A stretch of DNA of 35,526 bases from Bacillota bacterium (GCA_026627345.1 JAPNUP010000016.1:1-35526); one strand, 5' to 3'. Counted from the stretch's first letter, positions 17,506-26,435 are shown. Translations and numbers: made by a program. The notes: generated by a model not told the origin, from the sequence alone.

Positions 17506-19437
17506 TTACCCTTGCGGACTCGGTCCGAGATAAAGTCGCACCATGCTGCCTTGCGGGAGTTTGACACCTGCCGCCGGCGCTTGACCGATCACGTACGGAC
17601 CATCACCTACGACTGACAGGCGCAGGATCGATCCGCCTTCGATAATGGAGCGCGCTGCGTCTCGATAGCTCTTACCGGCAAGGCTTGGCACTGTCGTCAT
17701 CACCGGATCGATGCCGTACCGATACTTCTTCGCAATTCCTGTTACTTGCGGCTGAACACCCATATACTGCAGGCTGTCGGCCAGCACATTGCCAATCACG
17801 GGCGCCGCGATGACCCCGCCAAAAACCAGTTTGCCTTTGGGGCGCGGATAGTCAATCGCGACATACGCCACCAGCCGCGGGTGGTTGGCAGGTGCCATTC
17901 CGATAAACGATACGATATAGTGCTGTCGCGAGTAACCACCATTTTCAACAACCTGAGCTGTCCCTGTCTTGCCGCCGATCCGATACCCTTCATGAAAAGC
18001 GTTGGCGCCAGAACCTTGCGCCACAACACTTTCCAGCGCGTTGCGCACCTCAGCTGCCACTTGCGTCGATACGACGCGACGAACCACCTGCGGGGCATAC
18101 GAGACTACGGTTTTGCCAGTTTGCGGGTCGATGACTTTCTCCACAATTTGCGGCTTCATCAGGAGTCCGCCGTTGGCAATCGCTGACACGGCCATCACTT
18201 GCTGAATCGGCGTCACCGAAACGCCTTGCCCGAATGCTGTAGTAGCGAGTTCAAGCGGACCGACACGACTCGGTGAAAACAAGATACCGCGGCTTTCTCC
18301 AGGCAGCGCAATCCCAGTCTTTTGGCCAAATCCAAAGGCTTTGATATACGAGAACAGCGACTGTTTGCCCAGACGCTCCCCAAGTTGGATGAAACCAGGG
18401 TTGCAGGAGTTTTCGACGACATTCAGATACGACTGCTTGCCATGCCCGCCAGCTTTCCAGCAACGAATTTTATGTCCAGCTACTTCGTAATATCCTGGAT
18501 CATAAAAACCTTCCGACAGACTGACCTTCTTCTCTTGTAGAGCGGCTGCCAAAGTCACGATCTTGAACGTCGATCCCGGCTCAAAGGTCTGCCAGATCGC
18601 GAGATTGCGGTTATACACTTCTTGCGGCACCTTGCGCCATTCGACTGGATTGAACGACGGATAATTGGCCATCGCCAAGATCTGTCCGGTCTGTGGATTG
18701 GCCACTAAGAGGGTCACGTGATCCGGTGAATACTCGCTGACCACACTTTGAATCTCGCGTTCTGCGAACTGCTGAATCTGCTTGTTGAGCGTCAGTTCCA
18801 CGTTGTCGCCAGGTACAGGCGGCACGTAAACGTCATTGGTCCCTGGAATCTCTTCTCCGCGGGCATTCGCGACAAAGCGAATGGCGCCTGATTTGCCAGT
18901 CAGATACTTGTTGAACGTCAGCTCTATGCCGCTGAGTCCTTGCCCTTCGCCACCTGTGACCCCGAGAACTTGAGCCGCCATCGAACCGTCCGGGTACGTG
19001 CGCCGCCCTTCTTCCGTCAGGTAGATGCCAGGCAACTGTAAAGCGCGAATGGCGCGCGTCTTGGCCTCATCAAGGCGTCGCCCCCACGGCCTGATGTAGA
19101 CCATCAAAGCGTTTTTGGAGATCATTTTTTGGATCTTGGCAGGCGTGCCTCCTATGATCTGCGATAAGAGCGCTGCCGTGCGCGCCTTGTCTTTGATCTG
19201 ACGTGGCACGGCGATAATCGACGAGGCGCTGGCGGTAAACACCAGCGGCTGACCTTGATCATCCAGGATCTCTCCACGTGGAGCGGTCACAGGCACGCTT
19301 CTGTACAGACGGTTCCAATCGGCCGCCGCGATCACCGTCACGTGCACGAGTCGCCCAAGAAGCAGCGACAGGGCGCATACGCAACCTAACAAAACCAGAA
19401 AAATTCTTCGCCTTACCTTTGTTTGCGTCACTCTCAT
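17506..19437 (-). CDS. spoVD: Sporulation-specific class B penicillin-binding protein SpoVD
   Basis: Transpeptidase needed for spore cortex, expected to work with SpoVE in the outer forespore membrane. One N-terminal span (about 12-34), PBP dimer domain (50-210), and the catalytic domain with S289-TFK, S344-C-N and KTGT 490-493; one PASTA domain at about 580-640. Two cysteines, Cys326 and Cys345 (in the SCN motif), have the same 19-residue spacing as the pair in B. subtilis SpoVD that is oxidised and then reduced by StoA. 643 residues. The ATG at 19437 has only a weak ribosome site (GCGGGTGA). It carries its own sigma-E promoter. Two PASTA domains in the upstream PBP tell the two apart. Confidence 0.94.
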   Translation of the reverse strand: MRVTQTKVRRRIFLVLLGCVCALSLLLGRLVHVTVIAAADWNRLYRSVPVTAPRGEILDDQGQPLVFTASASSIIAVPRQIKDKARTAALLSQIIGGTPAKIQKMISKNALMVYIRPWGRRLDEAKTRAIRALQLPGIYLTEEGRRTYPDGSMAAQVLGVTGGEGQGLSGIELTFNKYLTGKSGAIRFVANARGEEIPGTNDVYVPPVPGDNVELTLNKQIQQFAEREIQSVVSEYSPDHVTLLVANPQTGQILAMANYPSFNPVEWRKVPQEVYNRNLAIWQTFEPGSTFKIVTLAAALQEKKVSLSEGFYDPGYYEVAGHKIRCWKAGGHGKQSYLNVVENSCNPGFIQLGERLGKQSLFSYIKAFGFGQKTGIALPGESRGILFSPSRVGPLELATTAFGQGVSVTPIQQVMAVSAIANGGLLMKPQIVEKVIDPQTGKTVVSYAPQVVRRVVSTQVAAEVRNALESVVAQGSGANAFHEGYRIGGKTGTAQVVENGGYSRQHYIVSFIGMAPANHPRLVAYVAIDYPRPKGKLVFGGVIAAPVIGNVLADSLQYMGVQPQVTGIAKKYRYGIDPVMTTVPSLAGKSYRDAARSIIEGGSILRLSVVGDGPYVIGQAPAAGVKLPQGSMVRLYLGPSPQG

Positions 19438-19471
19438 CTATCGTCACCCGCGCGTCTGTCTTGTCCTCAAA

Positions 19472-19500
19472 ATTGTATGCGCCCGATAGGTTTCATAGAC
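19472..19500 (-). promoter_or_regulatory. Sigma-E promoter of spoVD
   Basis: On the minus strand the -10 CATACAAT (19472-19479) is a perfect sigma-E element. GTCTATGA (19493-19500), 13 bases upstream, is a degenerate match to the sigma-E -35 (GTCATATT-like). The transcript would start near 19465, giving a leader of about 28 bases. B. subtilis spoVD is also sigma-E dependent. Confidence 0.75.
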
Positions 19501-19549
19501 TTAAAGGGGCAACGGTCAAAGTGAGGAGAGGCAGACAGGCCGCAGGCGA

Positions 19550-21700
19550 TTATTCGCGCGCGGCCACGGGACTAAAGTGTACTGTCAACTTCGTGCCAAG
19601 TGGTACAATGCGACCCGCCGGCAAAGACTGAGCCGACACATACCCGTCTCCGACGGGATTCAATTCGATGCCGAGCAAGGAACATACACTAACCGCTTCA
19701 ACCATCGGCATCCCTCTGAGATCAGGCACTTTGACCCGACCGGTCAGTGCAGTCGAAGACGAACTGGCGATCACCACTTGCGTGCCTTGCGCTTCACGCG
19801 TGCCCACAGCCGGCCACTGACGCGTGACGGTGCCTGTATGATCGATAGATGCGACCGCAAAACCTGCGGCTTTGAGCACCGTGTCCGCCCGACTAACTGA
19901 AAGCCCTGTGACGTTCGGTACAGGCGCATACGGTTTGACGCTCACGTCAGCAAACGGGTTGGTCCCGGTCTTCCCTTGCGGCGGAACGCGCAGATACTGC
20001 ATCGTCTTGCTCATCACGAACGCAGCTGCCGGGGAGGCCACGTCGTTGCCGAATTGGGCCGTGTTGTGCGGATCGCTGACAGTGACGATGATCGCGATAC
20101 GCGGATGATTGGCTGGCACGAATCCGACAAAAGACAGATTGTAGCGATTGGCATAGTAGGTGCCAGTTTTCGGATCAGGAATATTGGCGGTCCCCGACTT
20201 GCCGGCTACACTGTACCCTGGGATGGCAGCAGCAGTGTCAATACCTGGGTAAACGGAGACGTCTTCCACCATGACATTCGCAATTTCTTTCATGATCGCT
20301 TTTGGCGCCACGCGTCGAACAAAGCGTGGCCTGCGGTTATAGACGACTTTGCCATTCGGTGCAACCACTTTTTGCACGACATAAGGCGTCAGCAGTCTCC
20401 CGCCGTTCGCTACCGCATCCACCTCTTGCATTTGCTGAATCGGGGTGACCGCGAGGCCTTGTCCGAAGGTCGTGGTAGCAAAATCGACTGCGTTGATATT
20501 GTGCGGATTAAAGAGAATCGAAGTTCCCTCACCAGGCAGATCTATGCCAGTCGGTTTGTCCATCCCATATAGGTGAATATAGTGAGCCAGTGTCAGCGGG
20601 CCTTCCGCCTGTCCGATATGAATGAATCCAACGTTGCTAGAGAGCATCATCGCTTCGCGGTAGGTAATGCGTCCCCAACCCCAAATGTTCCAGTCGTGAA
20701 TCGGCACGCCATTGACATAATCCACGCCCGACATGTACGTCTGGTTCAAGCTGATGGCATGTGTCGCCAAGGCGCCGGTGAGCGTGACAATTTTAAACGT
20801 CGAACCAGGCTCAAAAGGATCTGAAATCGCCCAGTTCGTATCGAGCGTCGAGCTAGGAAACTTCCAATAGTCGTTAGGATTATAATTCGGCAGTGTAGCC
20901 ATCGCCAGTATGGCACCTGTGTTCGGATTGGACACGATGATGGTGGCATGCTCCGGTGTAAAGCGCTGTTTGATGACAGCAAGCGCCTCTTCTGCGTAGT
21001 GCTGAATCGATGCATTCAGACTCAGATAGACGCTGTCCCCGTTGTGCACGGGCTTGGTCACTACAGGGTGAAAAGGTAAGGGATTACCTGCCGCATCCTG
21101 TTGAAACTTTTCTGTTCCCGGAATACCGTTTAGCCACTTGTTATATTCAAGCTCGACCCCTGCAGCCCCTTGCCCCGTCTGGTCGACAAATCCGACTACT
21201 TCAGACGCGAAGCGCCCATCCGGATACATTCGATCGTAAATTTCTGTAGGGTTGATATCATTGTCAAGACCGTACTTGTGAAATAACGCCACAAGCTGGT
21301 CTTTATGGGCGAGTGTGACATTGACAAGATACGGATAGATTTGCACCCATCCGCTACGCTTCATTTCTTTGTCCATAAACTGCGTCGGAGCACCTACGAT
21401 CGAAGCGATACCAGACGCGACTGCTTGTGCGACGGCGGCGCCTGACTTTGCCACACCCGAGGGATAAATATCCACATCGTAGGCTGGCATGTCAAATGCG
21501 AGCTGATCGCCATTCGCGTCGTAAATCGAGCCGCGCATCGGCATGATCGTCTGCGTTGCATCCCACTGCTTGGCCGCGATGCTAGGCAAGGTGGCATCAG
21601 CGTGCTGTACATAAGTCACTCGCGCAATGACGACTGCCAAAAGTCCTATAAATCCGTAGCGCAACAACTGTGACCGAATGCGTGTACTCGAGGCGTTCAA
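19550..21700 (-). CDS. pbpB: Class B penicillin-binding protein 2B (division transpeptidase, FtsI)
   Basis: Septal transpeptidase of vegetative division. One N-terminal span (about 13-30), PBP dimer domain (50-215), catalytic domain with S300-TFK, S354-S-N and KSGT 501-504, then two PASTA domains (about 590-648 and 655-712), the arrangement of B. subtilis PBP2B. 716 residues. The start is a TTG overlapping the ftsL stop as TTGA, with GTGGGGACGAG as a loose ribosome site. Its order after ftsL and before spoVD is conserved. It is the enzyme partner expected for FtsL, DivIB and an FtsW-type protein. Confidence 0.95.
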   Translation of the reverse strand: MNASSTRIRSQLLRYGFIGLLAVVIARVTYVQHADATLPSIAAKQWDATQTIMPMRGSIYDANGDQLAFDMPAYDVDIYPSGVAKSGAAVAQAVASGIASIVGAPTQFMDKEMKRSGWVQIYPYLVNVTLAHKDQLVALFHKYGLDNDINPTEIYDRMYPDGRFASEVVGFVDQTGQGAAGVELEYNKWLNGIPGTEKFQQDAAGNPLPFHPVVTKPVHNGDSVYLSLNASIQHYAEEALAVIKQRFTPEHATIIVSNPNTGAILAMATLPNYNPNDYWKFPSSTLDTNWAISDPFEPGSTFKIVTLTGALATHAISLNQTYMSGVDYVNGVPIHDWNIWGWGRITYREAMMLSSNVGFIHIGQAEGPLTLAHYIHLYGMDKPTGIDLPGEGTSILFNPHNINAVDFATTTFGQGLAVTPIQQMQEVDAVANGGRLLTPYVVQKVVAPNGKVVYNRRPRFVRRVAPKAIMKEIANVMVEDVSVYPGIDTAAAIPGYSVAGKSGTANIPDPKTGTYYANRYNLSFVGFVPANHPRIAIIVTVSDPHNTAQFGNDVASPAAAFVMSKTMQYLRVPPQGKTGTNPFADVSVKPYAPVPNVTGLSVSRADTVLKAAGFAVASIDHTGTVTRQWPAVGTREAQGTQVVIASSSSTALTGRVKVPDLRGMPMVEAVSVCSLLGIELNPVGDGYVSAQSLPAGRIVPLGTKLTVHFSPVAARE

Positions 21701-22080
21701 CGGCCACTCGTCCCCACGACAACGGGCGTGGCTGGCGTCATCTTCAGTACATTCTCAGCGATGTTCAAAATCCGCGTAGGCGAAGACAGTTCGTATACGG
21801 TAGATTGCAAAGCGGCGTCACGCGTCTGTTGATGAGATAGAACGATCTTCAACCCCTGCACATCGTAATTGTTGGTCACTAGAGTAGCATAGCGACTGAC
21901 AAGCAAGAGTGCAATGAGGACGCAGAAAATAAGTACGCCAATAAGTCCCAGTCGGTCGCGCGTTTGCGCCGCTTCCTGCGCGCGTTGACGCTCTCTCGTC
22001 AGATCTGCTTGCGCATGGTCTGGTTGCGTCGGTCTTTCTGCTGGCAATGCGTATTCTCTCATTGGATCTATGGCCATCAT
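21697..22080 (-). CDS. ftsL: Cell division protein FtsL
   Basis: A 127-residue bitopic protein: a charged cytoplasmic part rich in Arg/Gln (to about 42), one membrane span (LIGVLIFCVLIALLLVSRY, about 45-63), then an extracellular leucine-repeat coiled coil ending ILNIAENVLKMTPATP, the FtsL/DivIC septum-formation pattern. FtsL sequences diverge strongly, so position between rsmH and pbpB is part of the evidence. Start ATG 22080 (or the next ATG, 22077) after AGAGGAA. It ends overlapping pbpB by four bases. Confidence 0.9.
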   Translation of the reverse strand: MMAIDPMREYALPAERPTQPDHAQADLTRERQRAQEAAQTRDRLGLIGVLIFCVLIALLLVSRYATLVTNNYDVQGLKIVLSHQQTRDAALQSTVYELSSPTRILNIAENVLKMTPATPVVVGTSGR

Positions 22081-22152
22081 TCATGTTCCTCTCTTCCTAT
22101 ATGAAAACCTGCAACTAAAAACAACACGCTACGATACGGTCCATCTATGTGT

Positions 22153-23094
22153 TTATACACGCTCAGCCACACGCAGTTTCGCGGATCGGGCCCTCTGGTT
22201 GCGTTCGAGCTCTGCATCCGATGGCTCTATGGGCTTACGCGTCAATACACGCAGCGTTTGTCTCTTGTTGCAAGTGCACATAGGTTGCTGCGGCGGGCAG
22301 ACGCACGTTTTCGCGGCGTTTGCGTAAGCCTGTTTAACAATGCGATCTTCAAGGGAATGAAAAGAAATAACTGCCATGCGTCCGCCTACACGCAGTAGGT
22401 CGGGCGCTTCTTGCAAAAAACGCTCAAGTACGCTGAGTTCACCATTGACGGCTATGCGCAAGGCTTGAAAGACCCGTTTCGCGGGATGCCCACCTTCGCG
22501 GCGAGCGGCCGCTGGGATCGCGGCTTTGATGAGATCCACCAGTTGACCTGTGGTCTCAACAGGGCGCTGTCCACGCTCGCGAACTACAAAAGAGGCGATG
22601 CGCGCTGCCCACTTTTCTTCGCCGTAGTCCCGAAAAAGGACGGTCAACTCACGCTCTGTCCGGTCCCTCAACAAATCTGCAGCCGTCGTTTCCATCCGGC
22701 GGTCCATCCGCATATCGAGCGGGGCGTCGTGCTGATAGGAAAAGCCGCGCTGTGCTTCATCAAGCTGCGGTGAAGACACGCCTAGATCGAGCAGTATGCC
22801 GTCTACTGCGTCGACACCGAGCTCGCGCAAAACGCTCCCGGCGTCCTCAAAGTTAGCCCGTACCACTTGCAGGCGGTCGCCGTACGCCGCCCCCCACTGC
22901 TGCGCGTGCCGAATCGCACGCTCGTCCTGGTCGATCGCGATCACACGACCAGACGGTCCACTTCGTTCCAACCAGAGTCGCGTGTGTCCGCCACCACCGA
23001 GTGTGCCGTCGAGGATGACGCTGTCGCCTGTAGGCTGCAAAGCCGCCACCGTCTCTTCGAGCAGCACTGTCTCGTGTTGAAATGCACTGTGCAC
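22153..23094 (-). CDS. rsmH: 16S rRNA (cytosine(1402)-N(4))-methyltransferase
   Basis: RsmH (MraW) methylates C1402 in the ribosomal P site using SAM. Visible motifs: FQHETVLLEETV, the SAM loop ILDGTLGGGGHTRLWLE, GRVIAIDQDERA, DGILLDLGVSSPQLDEAQRGFSY, and ISFHSLEDRIVKQ. The late CVCPPQQPMC contains a Cys cluster common in Gram-positive members. The GTG at 23094, preceded by GGGGGTC, gives MHSAFQHETVLL and 313 residues, as in relatives; the ATG at 23124 lacks a ribosome site. Confidence 0.97.
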   Translation of the reverse strand: MHSAFQHETVLLEETVAALQPTGDSVILDGTLGGGGHTRLWLERSGPSGRVIAIDQDERAIRHAQQWGAAYGDRLQVVRANFEDAGSVLRELGVDAVDGILLDLGVSSPQLDEAQRGFSYQHDAPLDMRMDRRMETTAADLLRDRTERELTVLFRDYGEEKWAARIASFVVRERGQRPVETTGQLVDLIKAAIPAAARREGGHPAKRVFQALRIAVNGELSVLERFLQEAPDLLRVGGRMAVISFHSLEDRIVKQAYANAAKTCVCPPQQPMCTCNKRQTLRVLTRKPIEPSDAELERNQRARSAKLRVAERV

Positions 23095-23127
23095 GCTGCG
23101 ACCCCCATACCTATCATCTTGCATCCA

Positions 23128-23559
23128 CTAGAAATCCAGATCGACCAGCCCAGAGGCAAGCTCACTAAACGCCCCTTGCGCACTCGTGGAGTACGACTTC
23201 CAGCGCTGTGCATCCCAGATCTCCATCCGGGCGCCAACCCCAATAACGACACAGTCTTGCGTGATCCCGGCATACTCCCGCAGATTCACCGGAACGACTA
23301 CGCGCCCTTGCCGGTCCAAATCACATTCTGACGCGCCACTGAAGAAAAAACGAATAAACTGCCGAGCGTCTCCTCGCGCCAGTGGCATAGCGCGCAGTTT
23401 CGCTTCTAGGTTCTCCCAATCTTTGCGCGGGTAAACAAAAAGACATTCGTCAAGACCTCTTGTCATGACAAAGGAGGAGCCAAGGTCTTCGCGAAACTTG
23501 GCAGGTATCGTGATGCGCGCTTTATCGTCCAGACTGTGCTGGTATTCACCCATAAACAC
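23128..23559 (-). CDS. mraZ: Transcriptional regulator MraZ
   Basis: MraZ is a ring-forming DNA-binding protein of the AbrB fold that controls its own dcw operon. The two repeated swapped-hairpin halves each carry the DxxxR motif: DDKARITIPAKFRE and DRQGRVVVPVNLRE. The start is set at GTG 23559 (MFMGEYQHSLD, the usual N-terminus), preceded by GGGTGAT; the open frame continues 12 codons upstream into the MraZ binding boxes, where it is unlikely to be translated. 143 residues. First gene of the cluster. Confidence 0.96.
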   Translation of the reverse strand: MFMGEYQHSLDDKARITIPAKFREDLGSSFVMTRGLDECLFVYPRKDWENLEAKLRAMPLARGDARQFIRFFFSGASECDLDRQGRVVVPVNLREYAGITQDCVVIGVGARMEIWDAQRWKSYSTSAQGAFSELASGLVDLDF

Positions 23560-23589
23560 GCATCGATCACCCACATTCCTCGCAAAGTC

Positions 23590-23615
23590 CTCCACAACGC
23601 CCCACTTTACCCCAC
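23590..23615 (-). promoter_or_regulatory. MraZ operator: three direct boxes at 10-bp spacing
   Basis: On the minus strand GTGGGG (23610-23615), GTGGGG (23600-23605) and GTGGAG (23590-23595) repeat at exactly 10-bp intervals, one helical turn, between the promoter and mraZ. E. coli MraZ binds three TGGGN repeats with N5 spacers; these match that pattern (TGGGG, TGGGG, TGGAG). Binding here would lie just downstream of the start site and repress the operon. Confidence 0.8.
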
Positions 23616-23624
23616 TTATAAGTT

Positions 23625-23653
23625 AGATTCGCCTCAAAAACACGAAATCCTGC
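23625..23653 (-). promoter_or_regulatory. Sigma-H-like promoter of mraZ
   Basis: GCAGGATTT (23645-23653, minus strand) fits the sigma-H -35 consensus RNAGGAWWW at every position. After 12 bases GCGAATCT (23625-23632) fits RNGAATWW at all but one. The start would be close to 23618. The -35 is also the falling arm of the bshC terminator stem, so the match could be partly coincidental. No good sigma-A -35 is visible for the TTATAA at 23617-23622. Confidence 0.5.
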
Positions 23654-23682
23654 TTTCTCATGAAGAGAAGGCAGGATTTTTT
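23645..23682. terminator. Terminator hairpin between bshC and mraZ
   Basis: AAATCCTGC (23645-23653) pairs with GCAGGATTT (23671-23679); after a T-G wobble, TTCTC pairs with GAGAA, giving about 15 bp with a 5-base loop. On the minus strand it is followed by TTTCGTGTTTTT, a broken T-run, so it should end the namA-bshC transcript. The best T-run is on the plus strand, where no gene points into it. Confidence 0.8.
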
Positions 23683-23707
23683 ATTGACCATTTTTCGCAC
23701 ACCGTAT

Positions 23708-25333
23708 CTACCACTTCAACATCACGAGATTCTCGCTTGTCCAAGCGAACTCAGCAAGCTCCGCCACCCAATCCGTTCCGTACTTCGCGATCATCGACAA
23801 TGGCGACAAAAGACGCTCTTGCTCATGGTGGTTTGGATATAGCCAAGCCGTCAATTTCGTGTGCGCTTCAACCGTTTCCCGGTGCTTGCGGCCGAGCGCG
23901 CTTAGCGCCTTGCCCTCGAGCTTGCCGACGCTATGCGAAAGCGAGCGTTTGGTCTTATCCAGCGACTTTTGCAAAAGCGGGTCGAGTTGAAGAAAGTAGT
24001 CCGCAGATTCATCAATCAAGGCTGCAACCGCTTGTTGCAGCGATGCCACCCGCTCAGCCAATGGCGGGTTCACTTCACGGCGCAGCCAGTCTTGCAAAAG
24101 CGTCGGATCGGAAACCTGATCAAGCCCGACGCCAAACGCCTCCAGGGTCCTTGCCACCCCTGACGGCAGGTGCAAGGCACGCATCCGCAAGTACAACGGC
24201 GGCACTTTGCGTCCTGCGGCATGGAATATCGGACCCATCATCCCGTGATAGGCGACTTCCGCCGCGCCTCCCACATAGGCAAGCACGGGTAAGAGAACAT
24301 CTTGTGTGACAGGCCGATAGAGCACCCCTCCTGAAAAGTCCTGAGGACGCTCTTGTAGGCGAGATTGTAAGGACGAGCGAGACAATGATTCGTTACTGTC
24401 CCTCACAACGAGCGTCTGCGGCTGATCGCTAAGGTCAAGTGCGGAACGCGTCTGACCATGAATCAAGTACAGCAGCGTATGCTTATCATGAAACTCCACT
24501 TGCGGTGTATAGCCTTTGGCGCGAACCTGTTGCGCTCCTTCGCGAGCGGCCTGGACAAATCGCTCGGGTTGCTCCAAGACACTTGAAAATGCGGGACGCA
24601 TGAGCGCGCGCAGATCCGGGCGCAGTGGATTCACATATAACATCGGTGTACCTTGTAGCCAGATGCCGAGCAGCGCAGCAAAGCCGTCAGCCATATTCCC
24701 CGTCTCGCGATATGCACGAGACACCGCCTCAATCACATCTTCGCGGTACAGACCGTCAGGCAGATCAGCCGAGAGTTCTTGGATCAAACGATCCAGGTCC
24801 CGGTCACTGATCACGTGCTGACCGACTGGCGTGCGTAGCGCTGGTCGGTCTTTGATCACCGCGCGTCCAAGATTCCCATGACGCGTGACATAATATGCAG
24901 ATGCCGCCTCATCAAAGTCGTGATCTTCAGCGGCAATCCAAAACACCGGCACGACTGGGCGAGACAACACGCGCTCGAGTCGCTTGGCTAAAGAGACCGT
25001 GGAAATGGCCTTGTATACCGTGTAAGAGGGCCCTGTGAAAAGACCGGCTTGCTGCCCTGTGACCACCGTCAGACAGCCGGGTTGGGCAAGTTTCTGTAAT
25101 AAAGGCTCCGCTGTTTCCAGTGTGCCGATCTCACCCGCATACGCGCGCAGCGCCTCTACAAGTAGCGGACGCTGCGTTTCATCATACAGGCCATCCACGT
25201 CACTCGCGCGCCGTACAGCAAAGCGGTCATCACGCGTGTCGTAATCGTACAAGGACAGTGCTTCACTGTTGCCGTCTAAACAAGCGTCAGTCAACGCGTT
25301 ACCAGTGGGTTGAACGCGACAGTCTATATCCAT
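23708..25333 (-). CDS. bshC: Bacillithiol biosynthesis cysteine-adding enzyme BshC
   Basis: Putative cysteine ligase of the last step of bacillithiol synthesis (Cys joined to GlcN-malate). 541 residues, full length. Diagnostic stretches are VVTGQQAGLFTGPSYTVYKA, VPVFWIAAEDHDFDEA, LLPVLAYVGGAAEVAYHG and IFHAAGRKVPPLYLR; the C-terminal part (about 425-490) is a helical coiled coil. The ATG at 25333 follows CGGGAG after 11 bases. It lies directly upstream of mraZ, as yllA (bshC) does in B. subtilis, and 34 bases after namA, so the two redox genes probably form one unit. Confidence 0.96.
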   Translation of the reverse strand: MDIDCRVQPTGNALTDACLDGNSEALSLYDYDTRDDRFAVRRASDVDGLYDETQRPLLVEALRAYAGEIGTLETAEPLLQKLAQPGCLTVVTGQQAGLFTGPSYTVYKAISTVSLAKRLERVLSRPVVPVFWIAAEDHDFDEAASAYYVTRHGNLGRAVIKDRPALRTPVGQHVISDRDLDRLIQELSADLPDGLYREDVIEAVSRAYRETGNMADGFAALLGIWLQGTPMLYVNPLRPDLRALMRPAFSSVLEQPERFVQAAREGAQQVRAKGYTPQVEFHDKHTLLYLIHGQTRSALDLSDQPQTLVVRDSNESLSRSSLQSRLQERPQDFSGGVLYRPVTQDVLLPVLAYVGGAAEVAYHGMMGPIFHAAGRKVPPLYLRMRALHLPSGVARTLEAFGVGLDQVSDPTLLQDWLRREVNPPLAERVASLQQAVAALIDESADYFLQLDPLLQKSLDKTKRSLSHSVGKLEGKALSALGRKHRETVEAHTKLTAWLYPNHHEQERLLSPLSMIAKYGTDWVAELAEFAWTSENLVMLKW

Positions 25334-25367
25334 AATTAAACAAACTCCCGTTCATCAAAAGACATCA

Positions 25368-26387
25368 CTACATGTAAGCCCGCGCGTAAGGGGTAGGCGG
25401 AGTCACTGGATGGCCCAAGGTCTGCAGCGCCTTGTGCCCCCAGTGCGGGTCGCGCAAGAAGCCACGGGCAATGGCGACTGCGTCGGCTTGTCCGGACTGT
25501 ATAACGTGCTCAGCCAACAGCGGATCGTCGAGCATACCGACCGCGATGACGGGGACTGACACCTGCGCTTTGACGAGGGCCGCCAGCGGCACCTGATAGC
25601 CTGGATACACGTGTGGCGGTACAGGTGTGTTACCTCCCGAGCTAACATCGATAAAAGCCGCACCAGCATCTGCAAAGCGCTTGCTAAAACGCGCGGCTTC
25701 GTGGCCATCATAACCATCCGCATGATAGTCAGTGGCAGAGATCCGCACCCCGACTGGAACCGAACTCGAAACCGTGGCACGTACTGCCGCGATGACTTCG
25801 AGCGTCAAGCGGATGCGGCCTTCAAAATCACCACCGTACCGATCCTCTCGCTTGTTCGAAAACGGCGACAGAAATTGATGAAGTAGGTAACCGTGAGCCG
25901 CATGGATCTCCAGGACATCAAATCCGGCTTCCACCGCCCTTTTAGCAGCGGCCGCAAAACGCTCTACAATCTCGGCGATTTCGCCCTCTTGCAATGCCCG
26001 CGGCGTTTGGTAGCGGTCATTGAACGCGAGCGCAGAAGGCGCGACGATTGGCTCCGGAACGTCCGCTTTACGTCCGGCGTGCGCGAGCTGGATCCCCATC
26101 TTTGTTCCGTGCTGATGCGCAAACGAAACGATTCTGCTAAGGCCTTCGACTTGCTGCGAATCATATAACCCAAGATCCCGTGTAGAGATAAATCCACGCG
26201 CTTCTACTGCACTTGCCTCAACCATCGTCAGAGCGGCCCCACCAAGCGCCAAAGATCCATAATGCACCATGTGCCAATCTGTCACGCGTCCATCGCCTTG
26301 CGCCATGTACTGGCACATCGACGAAACGACTATCCGATTATGCAGTTCGAGCGTCCCCACTGACCAAGAGTCTGAGAGTGATGGCAT
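25368..26387 (-). CDS. namA: NADPH dehydrogenase NamA (old yellow enzyme, YqjM type)
   Basis: FMN-dependent ene-reductase of the thermophilic-like OYE class, likely used against electrophilic enones, quinones or nitro compounds. Visible: IVVSSMCQYMA with the redox-tuning Cys, GIQLAHAGRKA, the substrate-binding His pair in EIHAAHGYLLHQFLSPFSN, and DPHWG near the C-terminus. 339 residues (YqjM 338). The ATG at 26387 sits 10 bases after AAGGAGG; a GTG three codons upstream is too close to it. Linked with bshC, suggesting a shared role in thiol/electrophile stress. Confidence 0.93.
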   Translation of the reverse strand: MPSLSDSWSVGTLELHNRIVVSSMCQYMAQGDGRVTDWHMVHYGSLALGGAALTMVEASAVEARGFISTRDLGLYDSQQVEGLSRIVSFAHQHGTKMGIQLAHAGRKADVPEPIVAPSALAFNDRYQTPRALQEGEIAEIVERFAAAAKRAVEAGFDVLEIHAAHGYLLHQFLSPFSNKREDRYGGDFEGRIRLTLEVIAAVRATVSSSVPVGVRISATDYHADGYDGHEAARFSKRFADAGAAFIDVSSGGNTPVPPHVYPGYQVPLAALVKAQVSVPVIAVGMLDDPLLAEHVIQSGQADAVAIARGFLRDPHWGHKALQTLGHPVTPPTPYARAYM

Positions 26388-26435
26388 AGTGAACACGCCT
26401 CCTTACCACGAGTGTCTGCAAGACGCAGCCCTCTT

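Noticed and set aside
23536-24309. A 257-codon plus-strand open frame opposite bshC/mraZ
   Set aside because: It is the antisense shadow of bshC and the intergenic region, rich in Arg/Ser/Pro/Ala as such shadows are, with no ribosome site and no recognisable domain.
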